NCBI GenBank assembly: GCA_027057185.1
Contig: JALUJE010000251.1
Coordinates: 1 to 7,606 of the forward strand
Source: Helicobacteraceae bacterium
Lineage (GTDB): Bacteria; Campylobacterota; Campylobacteria; Campylobacterales; Sulfurimonadaceae
Length of the DNA: 7,606 bases
Reading direction: 5' to 3'
A program made the translations under genes and the position numbers. This document shows positions 1-5,258 of the stretch, piece by piece. The notes beneath the pieces were generated by a model. The model saw nothing but the letters and a program-made list of their open reading frames with translations, did no database searches and was not told the DNA's origin. The first letter of the stretch is position 1. Each line of letters begins with the position of its first letter.

Positions 1-68
1 TCAATAAGGAGCGTTGTATCTTTAAAGGTATATCCAAGTTTCTTTTCTAAAGGTTTAAGATGCTCCAT
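1..68 (-). CDS. rnc: Ribonuclease III, N-terminal fragment (cut by window edge)
   Basis: This is the start of the double-strand-specific endoribonuclease that processes rRNA precursors and structured RNAs in the cytoplasm. Only 22 codons are visible. They begin MEHLKPLEKKLGYTFKD and go on to a TLLI segment, which matches the opening helix of bacterial RNase III (E. coli has RKLGYTF followed by ELL). The catalytic NERLEFLGD region lies beyond the left edge. The ATG at 66-68 overlaps the 3' end of rnhA by 14 nt in another frame and has its own AAAAGGA Shine-Dalgarno. The rnhA-rnc order is the same as in H. pylori and C. jejuni, which supports the call despite the short sequence. I infer co-transcription with rnhA and the TPR gene. 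aroC often follows in relatives but cannot be seen here. Confidence 0.88.
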   Translation of the reverse strand, partial: MEHLKPLEKKLGYTFKDTTLLI

Positions 69-495
69 TACCGTCCTTTTTAAATTGTTCTGCTTTTTGT
101 CGTGCCATTTTATCACAACGTTCGTTTTCTTCATGTCCAGCATGACCTTTAACCCAGAATGCTTTGACGCGGTGGTGTTGAGAGACTTCAAGATATTCGC
201 GCCACAGATCGGGATTTTTTACTTTTTTAAAATTCTTTGTTACCCAGCCCTTTAGCCATGTATTAATGGCATTGACCACGTAGGAAGAATCCGAAAAAAC
301 GGTAATATCTCATGGCTCTTTCAAGACTTTGATGCCTTCAATGACACCACGAAGTTCCATGCGGTTATTGGTGGTATGAACTTCACCACCGCTGAGAAGT
401 TTCTCATGGTCTTTATAGCGAATAATGGTACCGTATCCGCCGGGTCCCGGATTTCCCAGTGAGGAGCCGTCACTAAAAAGTGTAATTTTCTTCAA
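55..495 (-). pseudogene. rnhA: Ribonuclease HI interrupted by an in-frame TGA
   Basis: RNase HI cuts the RNA strand of RNA-DNA hybrids in the cytoplasm, using two metal ions. The reading frame runs from a TTG at 493-495 to a TAA at 55-57, 146 codons, the normal length for the family. One TGA at codon 62 (310-312) splits it; there is no frameshift. Before the stop are the FSDGSSLGNPGPGGYG opening with Asp9, and TTNNRMEL with Glu47. After it come FSDSSYV with Asp69, the WVKGHAGH segment with His118, and NERCD with Asp128. All five catalytic positions (E. coli D10, E48, D70, H124, D134) are therefore kept, but neither fragment holds the whole set. The stop falls where E. coli has Cys63 and H. 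pylori also has Cys. The frame overlaps the TPR gene upstream by 23 nt and rnc downstream by 14 nt. Possible explanations are a recent nonsense mutation, a sequencing error or, less likely, readthrough. The identity is certain; whether it works is not. Confidence 0.93.
74..80 (-). promoter_or_regulatory. Shine-Dalgarno of rnc
   Basis: AAAAGGA reads on the minus strand five bases upstream of the rnc ATG. It lies inside the rnhA coding sequence. It matters because it gives rnc a ribosome entry site of its own, so rnc need not depend on ribosomes completing the interrupted rnhA frame. Confidence 0.65.
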
Positions 496-1513
496 AATGA
501 TCCTTTGTTAACATCATCTGCGGTATTACTGAGCCAATACTGTGACAGTGAGGACAGCGGTGAAACGAGAAAGGAAAGGTGTGTTTGCATTTTTGACATA
601 AATATTCAAACTGTAAACATGCACCCTGGTGATGAGAACGTTGTAGCTTAATGAGAATGTCCAACTCGAAAATATTACTGGATATAGCAAGCGCAAGGAC
701 ACCTTTGGCGCTAAAGAGTTCCCGAAGATAGCTGTCGGCAGTAAGTATTTCCATGGAGAGTTTATCTTGCGGCAGGTACCATAAGATATCGCTGACACGT
801 CTATAGTCGTCGTGGTGAAGGTGCTGCCATGCCATTGCGGCATCAACTCGGAAGAGGTATTCAAAAATGATGTAGCACAGAGATCGGCTCTGTGTATAAA
901 CATCTAGTAATTTTTTGGCTTTTTCTTTTTGAGAGACATCGTGTCGCTGCAGTAGATAGGCACACTCTAAATAGCGTTTTTCATGGGTGATTTCCTCATC
1001 GAGCTCATGAAGTGGCTCAAGAACATCAAGTGCTTTTTTGTACTCTTTGAGGCGATCATACACCAAAAGAAGTGAATACAGAGCATTGGGTGTTCGCGGT
1101 GCATGTTGTAAAATTTTTGTGAAGATCTCTTTGGAGCGCTCCAGAAAGCCTGCCTTAAAGTAGGCTTGCCCAAGTAAAATGGCAATGCTCTGTTGTTGCC
1201 GAGTGTCTTTTTCCACTTCGAGAATACTTTGGTAGATCTCAATAGCTTTCTCATAATGACCCTGCTGAATATAGGATTGTGCCAGAATAAGCCATGAGTG
1301 GTTGGAGACATTGCCATCGTAAATAATGGTTTTGATCTCTCCATCAGCAGGGACAGTATTGAGATTTTTAATGAACGTGTCTAAATATTTGGAGTCGTCT
1401 TTAGTTTTGTATCTTCCCCACCAGTAGCTAAAGAAGGCAATAATAAAAATGAGTGCAAAAAATACGATAATCCCAAACAGCGGATCACGTGTTTCAATAT
1501 ACAGATTGTTCAA
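473..1513 (-). CDS. LapB/YciM-like membrane-anchored TPR protein with C-terminal zinc ribbon
   Basis: The 346-residue protein has one hydrophobic segment near its N-terminus (about 12-32, LFGIIVFFALIFIIAFFSYWW), followed by basic residues that suggest a cytoplasmic body. Tetratricopeptide-type helix pairs cover roughly 73-105, 107-140 and 142-175, and a less regular helical region follows. Near the end is a CxxC-x10-CxxC metal site (Cys306, 309, 320, 323) of rubredoxin or zinc-ribbon type. This order of parts is that of E. coli LapB (YciM), which adjusts LPS synthesis by directing proteolysis of LpxC. A shared role here is inference from architecture only. The start is TTG: an in-frame stop lies three codons upstream and the next Met is far inside. 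A TATAAT promoter lies just upstream. The 3' end overlaps rnhA by 23 nt, so this gene probably leads an operon with rnhA and rnc. A conserved gene also precedes rnhA in H. pylori. Confidence 0.72.
   Translation of the reverse strand: MNNLYIETRDPLFGIIVFFALIFIIAFFSYWWGRYKTKDDSKYLDTFIKNLNTVPADGEIKTIIYDGNVSNHSWLILAQSYIQQGHYEKAIEIYQSILEVEKDTRQQQSIAILLGQAYFKAGFLERSKEIFTKILQHAPRTPNALYSLLLVYDRLKEYKKALDVLEPLHELDEEITHEKRYLECAYLLQRHDVSQKEKAKKLLDVYTQSRSLCYIIFEYLFRVDAAMAWQHLHHDDYRRVSDILWYLPQDKLSMEILTADSYLRELFSAKGVLALAISSNIFELDILIKLQRSHHQGACLQFEYLCQKCKHTFPFSFHRCPHCHSIGSVIPQMMLTKDHFEENYTF
501..506 (-). promoter_or_regulatory. Shine-Dalgarno supporting the TTG start of rnhA
   Basis: AAAGGA lies five bases upstream of the TTG at 493-495. 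No in-frame ATG lies near the point where RNase HI homologues begin, so this site decides the TTG start. It sits inside the 3' end of the TPR gene, as expected for overlapping operon genes. Confidence 0.65.
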
Positions 1514-1539
1514 AGGGATTCACTCTACGTTTTTGAGTA

Positions 1540-1548
1540 ATTATACCA
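1540..1548 (-). promoter_or_regulatory. Extended -10 promoter for the TPR-rnhA-rnc operon
   Basis: The minus strand reads TGGTATAAT, a perfect TATAAT -10 box with the upstream TG of the extended type. I see no good -35 hexamer at 16-18 nt, which is common for sigma-70 promoters of Campylobacterota. Transcription would start near 1533 and leave a leader of about 20 nt before the TTG at 1513. The site lies in the 60-nt gap after the lipoprotein gene. Confidence 0.62.
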
Positions 1549-1573
1549 TCACTTTCAGCTATTCATGAGGCTT

Positions 1574-2059
1574 CTATGACGAAGTGTGCCATATTATCTC
1601 TTTGAGCTTATGATTTTCAAAGAGATATTCCAAAGAGGGAGCAGAAGATAAGGTACATGTAAATTGCTCTGCTGTTGGCTGCGTGCATTGTGGATGGTAG
1701 GCTTCAAATACTCTAAAGGATGTACCGACGCGGCCGTATTTGTGGGCGATTTTGTCACTGGTTACGGCAATAGATGCAATAGATTCCTTGTCGGCTGAGG
1801 GATGGATGAGCATCATCTCTTCACGGTTATGTGTGATACGAATGATGGGGTGTGCCACTCCGGTTTTAAAAAAAGTGAATTGCTGTACGTCGAATCCCAA
1901 GAGTTTGGAGTTAATGACGGCAACATTAAAGGGAGTTTTCTTAGTAATTAAGGCAATACCTTTGGTTGAAAGCTCTAAAGGATATGGGGCAGATTGTTGC
2001 TGGGACGAGCAGCCGTGTAACAGAAATAATATACTGGACAATAAGAGGAACCGTTTCAT
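1574..2059 (-). CDS. Small lipoprotein resembling DUF1131 (E. coli YfeY) family
   Basis: The 161-residue product opens with a lipoprotein signal: MKR, a Leu-rich core, and a lipobox L-H-G-C with Cys17 as the lipidated residue. Ser at +2 suggests outer-membrane rather than inner-membrane retention, if Lol rules apply. From memory, the mature part resembles the RpoE-regulated lipoprotein YfeY. It has a TKKTPF segment near 40-44, ESIASIAVTSDKI near 92-104, and GRVGTSF at 109-115, comparable to VKIGTPF in YfeY. It also has a Cys pair at 125 and 135, and ends in LKEIIWH, comparable to VSKIIWR. The two cysteines could form a periplasmic disulfide. The molecular role of the family is not known to me. 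The start is fixed by the complete signal peptide, although no Shine-Dalgarno precedes it. A terminator separates it from the flavoprotein gene upstream. The lipoprotein call is firm; the family call is moderate. Confidence 0.7.
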   Translation of the reverse strand: MKRFLLLSSILFLLHGCSSQQQSAPYPLELSTKGIALITKKTPFNVAVINSKLLGFDVQQFTFFKTGVAHPIIRITHNREEMMLIHPSADKESIASIAVTSDKIAHKYGRVGTSFRVFEAYHPQCTQPTAEQFTCTLSSAPSLEYLFENHKLKEIIWHTSS

Positions 2060-2065
2060 GACGGG

Positions 2066-2074
2066 AGTATAGCA
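2066..2074 (-). promoter_or_regulatory. Extended -10 promoter placed for a leaderless lipoprotein mRNA
   Basis: The minus strand reads TGCTATACT, an extended -10 box with one mismatch to TATAAT. Its last base is separated by six bases (CCCGTC) from the ATG of the lipoprotein. A normal -10 to start distance would put the first transcribed base on the A of that ATG. I see no -35 box and no Shine-Dalgarno. Confidence 0.5.
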
Positions 2075-2091
2075 TTTTTGGAATAATAACG

Positions 2092-2108
2092 GTGAGCCGA
2101 GGGCTCAC
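2092..2108 (-). terminator. Hairpin terminator after the SQR-like gene
   Basis: GTGAGCC and GGCTCAC form a perfect 7-bp stem with a 3-nt loop, six bases beyond the TAA of the flavoprotein gene (2114-2116). On the minus strand an AT-rich stretch, CGTTATTATT, follows, which is a weak U tract. Its position between two same-direction genes, just before a new promoter, fits an intrinsic terminator. Confidence 0.68.
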
Positions 2109-2113
2109 AATAG

Positions 2114-3583
2114 TTAGGCGCGACCTGCTACCATGCCGTAAATGGTCATGGGTTTGAGGGCATAGACCTTTAGTAGCCACCATATCCAGCGCTCTTTGGT
2201 AGGATCAAGCGGGAAGGAAGGTGTTGGTTTTTTTGTCCAGTTGAACTCTGCTAGCATTACCGTGCCGATGCTGGTAATGAGTGGACAGACCGTATAGCCG
2301 TCATACGCCGCGGGAAGTGTCGGTTTGTTCTCCATGGTCGCAATAAGGTTGTCTACTACCACGGCGTACTGTTTTCGAGCACTACCGCCGGTTTTTCCCA
2401 TAGGAACGGCAGCAACATCTCCCAAGCAGAAGATATTGTTGTATTTGACATGTTGCAGGGTCTCTTTTTTAACAGGAACCCATCCTTTTCTTGATCCGAT
2501 TTTTGAGTTGCCAACAACATCCGGGGCTTTCATGGGAGGCGTTACATGAATAAAATCATACTTTTTGTCGACGAGCTCGGATTTATTGATGACAGAAAAC
2601 TCTTCAATGTCTTCGTCCCATGCTCCTTTTTCGGTCCAGCTATGTTTAAAGGTTGCTATTTTGGCATCGGTATCGAGTTTGACCAGATTGTGTTTGTAGT
2701 GCCATTTAAAACCACGATCTTTAAACTGTTGCAAAATTGCTTCATGATACTCTGGAACACCAAACATTTTGCCTCCGTTTGGTAAAAAGACTAGATCTAC
2801 CTTATCACGTACACCGGCTTCTACCAGACGGGAGTGCATGAGGTAGATCATCTTTTTGGGAGCACCGCCACATTTAATCGGAGTGTTGGGATGCGTGAAA
2901 AGTGCCTGCAGTTTTTCGGGACCCGTATGTGCTTTTGCCTGTGCAATCAATTTTTGCATTCCCTGCCATGTATCGGCGGCACCGTCTCTAAAATAGACGG
3001 AGTAGACACCGTTTTTACCAACTTTCTCTTTTACAACGGCATTATCGGCACCGGATGAGGTGATGACACCTTCAAGACCGTCAATGGCACCGTAGTCAAG
3101 CATGAGTCCGGTAGCAACAACGAGATAGTCGTAAGGAACGTTCTGTCCACCGGCAGTTGTCACGCTATTGTTATCTGGATCAAACGATGCAACCGCATCC
3201 TTAATCATGGTAACATTGCTAGGGGTATGTTCATCGCGGTTGTAGATAATATCGTCTTTTTCCCAAACACCTGCGCCGACAAGGGTCTGCCCCGGCTGGT
3301 ACGACACGGAAGTCGGATCGGGTTCAATGATGGTAATGTCAGGATTGGAGAGGGTTCGGCTAAGTTTTGCAGCAACCGCCATACCTGAAATACCTCCGCC
3401 TACAATGACAACTTTACCGGTAGCATCGGAAGCTTTGGCTTCTGTAGTGCTTCCGGTGCTTGCCAGTACTCCGGCAGCCAGTGGTGAGACTGCCAAAAAT
3501 TTCATGGCATCACGTCGGCTCATACTCTTTTCATGCTGTTCTATCTCGCAGAGAATCTCTTCAGATAAGCTATCCTTATTCAT
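2114..3583 (-). CDS. Tat-exported FAD oxidoreductase of the sulfide:quinone oxidoreductase / flavocytochrome c sulfide dehydrogenase family
   Basis: The 489-residue flavoprotein probably oxidises sulfide and passes electrons to quinone or cytochrome c on the periplasmic side. A twin-arginine signal (SRRDAMKFLA, 22-31, then a hydrophobic stretch to about 42) follows a 21-residue N-terminal extension. The FAD-binding Rossmann loop GGGISG is at 62-67, with an acidic residue at 87 for the ribose. YLVVATG is at 153-159 and a GD motif at 388-389. The segment PNTPIKCGGAPKKMIYL (232-248) closely resembles human SQOR around its active Cys201, as do HVTPPM, DGYTVCPL and ERW further on, so Cys238 is the likely redox cysteine. 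The second SQOR cysteine (Cys379, in GIGDC) is Val390 here; the nearest Cys is 386. The C-terminus (466-486) is Trp-rich and may bind the membrane. The ATG at 3583 has AAGG eight bases upstream. The exact SQR subtype is uncertain, and a sulfide dehydrogenase subunit remains possible, though no cytochrome gene is adjacent. Confidence 0.82.
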   Translation of the reverse strand: MNKDSLSEEILCEIEQHEKSMSRRDAMKFLAVSPLAAGVLASTGSTTEAKASDATGKVVIVGGGISGMAVAAKLSRTLSNPDITIIEPDPTSVSYQPGQTLVGAGVWEKDDIIYNRDEHTPSNVTMIKDAVASFDPDNNSVTTAGGQNVPYDYLVVATGLMLDYGAIDGLEGVITSSGADNAVVKEKVGKNGVYSVYFRDGAADTWQGMQKLIAQAKAHTGPEKLQALFTHPNTPIKCGGAPKKMIYLMHSRLVEAGVRDKVDLVFLPNGGKMFGVPEYHEAILQQFKDRGFKWHYKHNLVKLDTDAKIATFKHSWTEKGAWDEDIEEFSVINKSELVDKKYDFIHVTPPMKAPDVVGNSKIGSRKGWVPVKKETLQHVKYNNIFCLGDVAAVPMGKTGGSARKQYAVVVDNLIATMENKPTLPAAYDGYTVCPLITSIGTVMLAEFNWTKKPTPSFPLDPTKERWIWWLLKVYALKPMTIYGMVAGRA

Positions 3584-3591
3584 TTTGTCAA

Positions 3592-3595
3592 CCTT
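3592..3595 (-). promoter_or_regulatory. Shine-Dalgarno of the SQR-like gene
   Basis: AAGG lies eight bases upstream of the ATG at 3583. The alternative start at Met21, directly before the twin arginines, has only a poor, too-close purine run. This supports the longer N-terminus. Confidence 0.5.
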
Positions 3596-3617
3596 ATGTG
3601 TGTTTTAATAATTTACT

Positions 3618-3623
3618 ATTTTA
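3618..3623 (-). promoter_or_regulatory. Candidate -10 box for the SQR-like gene
   Basis: TAAAAT on the minus strand has one mismatch to TATAAT. It would start transcription near 3611, about 28 nt before the ATG. There is no convincing -35 box, and the region is AT-rich enough for this to be chance. It overlaps the dyad listed separately. Confidence 0.33.
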
Positions 3624-3639
3624 CATTGTGAATATAAAA
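3619..3639. repeat. AT-rich inverted repeat between recJ and the SQR-like gene
   Basis: TTTTACATT and AATATAAAA flank the triplet GTG and pair over nine positions, eight Watson-Crick and one G-T wobble. The dyad lies in the 79-nt gap after recJ and overlaps the candidate -10 box of the SQR-like gene. It could be an operator, a weak terminator for recJ, or a chance product of AT-rich DNA. Confidence 0.4.
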
Positions 3640-3662
3640 CTAGCCTTGCGCCGATTAAAATC

Positions 3663-5258
3663 TTAGTAAATTCGTTCAATTATCATTTGAATTGATACAT
3701 TTTCACCATATTCGTTCCGATTTATTGTATAAGAGCAGGTAAGTTTTTGATCTTTAAGAAGAGAAATATTTTGTCGAAATGCAATCATTTGGTGTGTTGT
3801 AGCGGCATGGTTTTGAAAATATAGCTGTAGACGGGAGTGCTCCTTTTCTGGACCAAAATAACGGATATGACGTACTTCGGCTTCCCTGAGAAGAAATTTT
3901 GGACGAGGATTTCCCTCTCCATAGGGTTCAAAAGATTCTAAGATTTCCAGCAGTTCAAAGTCAATACTTTCGCTATTGAGTTCCCCCATAACCATCTCGG
4001 GTTCAAGAAACTCGGAAGGCTCAAGTAGGGCAGCGTTTTGATTAAGCGCTTTTGTAAACATGCCAAGATGCTCTACACGGAGGGAGAGTCCGGCAGCCAT
4101 TTTATGCCCGCCAAATTTCTCTAATAGGGATGACTGGGTTTGTAGTAGTGCATAGATATCGACATTACCAATGCTACGGGCACTCCCTTTGGCAATGCCC
4201 GTAGCAATACTCAGTACTATGGCAGGCTTGGAAAAGCGTTGCACCAGTCGAGCGGCTACAATACCGACAACTCCTTCGTTCCAGCCCTCTGCAGCAACGA
4301 CAATCACCGGATCATCGGGGTTGACCTGCAACAGCGCTTCATCGGTAAGTTCTCTTTCAATACGTTTACGCTCTATATTCAGTGCATCTAGTGTTTCAAA
4401 GTGGGTATAGGCTTCGTGTTGGGTTGATGCCGTTAGAAAATGCAGTGCAGTAGCGGCATCATCGAGACGTCCTGCTGAATTGAGCCGTGGGGCAATCTGG
4501 AACGCAATATCTTCAGCACGCAGAGATGATTTATTGAGAAATTCACAGATAATGACTGAAGCGGGACGGGTACTGCGCTGCAGCTGCTGAAGTCCAGCTT
4601 GAACCATCACTCGATTGATGTGTGTCAGGGGCATCACATCAGCAATAATCGCCAGAGCCAAAAGGTCAAGATAGTCACGCATATTGACTGAGACACGAAG
4701 TTCACGTTTTAGCAGTGCCATCAGAAGCCATGCGACTTGAGCCCCACATATCTCTTTAAAAGGGTAGGAGCATTGCGGCAGTTTGGGATTGACGATGGCG
4801 TAAGCATTGGGTAGTGTTGCTGCAGGAGTGTGATGATCGGTAATAATAAGGTCGATTCCTCGTTCCTGACACCGTGCGGCGGCTTCAAAAGCACCAATAC
4901 CATTATCTACGGTAATAATAAGATCGGCATCAATACGTTCGAGTAGGGCAGTAGAGATGCCGTATCCATCACGAAAACGGTTAGGAATGGTCACGCTGAG
5001 AGGGTACCCGATATGCTGGAAAAAAAGGGCTACGATAGCGGTGGAGGTTACGCCGTCAACATCATAGTCGCCGACGAGTGCAATACGTTCTTGTGCGTGA
5101 ATGGCATCAGCCAAACGTTTGGCCGCTTTTTCTCCATGAAATAGTAGTGAGGGATCGGGAATATCAGCAAGTTTTTTGAGGCCGTCTTGAAAACGCTTTG
5201 AGAGGAGGGTTTTCAACGCCGCCTTATCAATTTTAGGGACGCTAGGTTTGTTTGACAT
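3663..5258 (-). CDS. recJ: Single-stranded-DNA-specific 5'-3' exonuclease RecJ
   Basis: RecJ degrades single-stranded DNA 5' to 3' in recombination, mismatch and base excision repair in the cytoplasm. The 531-residue product has the DHH phosphoesterase motifs in order: GDYDVDGVTST (about 63-73), ITVDNGIG (115-122), TDHHTP (140-145) and ADVMPL (206-211). NSAGRLDDA follows at about 260-268. The DHHA1 part carries NEGVVGIVAARL and the signature GGHKMAAG (383-390). The C-terminal section matches the OB-fold region expected in RecJ. It is slightly shorter than the E. coli protein (577) but complete. I chose the ATG at 5258; a TTG seven codons upstream has no Shine-Dalgarno. The ATG overlaps the end of pyrG by 17 nt and has only a distant AGG, which suggests translational coupling. 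The pyrG-recJ order is shared with C. jejuni and H. pylori. Confidence 0.95.
   Translation of the reverse strand: MSNKPSVPKIDKAALKTLLSKRFQDGLKKLADIPDPSLLFHGEKAAKRLADAIHAQERIALVGDYDVDGVTSTAIVALFFQHIGYPLSVTIPNRFRDGYGISTALLERIDADLIITVDNGIGAFEAAARCQERGIDLIITDHHTPAATLPNAYAIVNPKLPQCSYPFKEICGAQVAWLLMALLKRELRVSVNMRDYLDLLALAIIADVMPLTHINRVMVQAGLQQLQRSTRPASVIICEFLNKSSLRAEDIAFQIAPRLNSAGRLDDAATALHFLTASTQHEAYTHFETLDALNIERKRIERELTDEALLQVNPDDPVIVVAAEGWNEGVVGIVAARLVQRFSKPAIVLSIATGIAKGSARSIGNVDIYALLQTQSSLLEKFGGHKMAAGLSLRVEHLGMFTKALNQNAALLEPSEFLEPEMVMGELNSESIDFELLEILESFEPYGEGNPRPKFLLREAEVRHIRYFGPEKEHSRLQLYFQNHAATTHQMIAFRQNISLLKDQKLTCSYTINRNEYGENVSIQMIIERIY

Noticed and set aside
294..299. Slippage at the six-A run (six U in the mRNA) as the cause of the rnhA split
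   Set aside because: The frame is the same before and after the stop, and the run lies downstream of it, so no frameshift is needed or helpful.
270..312. Selenocysteine insertion element after the rnhA TGA
   Set aside because: Pairing is short and wobble-rich, the apical loop UUCU lacks the expected leading G, and the replaced Cys is not catalytic. Kept only as a low-ranked alternative.
526..903. Minus-strand 125-codon frame inside the TPR gene
   Set aside because: It is in another frame of a gene with clear TPR and zinc-ribbon features, and its translation resembles no family.
1740..2072. Plus-strand open frame of 110 codons over the lipoprotein gene
   Set aside because: It is antisense to a gene with a clear signal peptide, shows no recognisable domain and has no promoter or Shine-Dalgarno.
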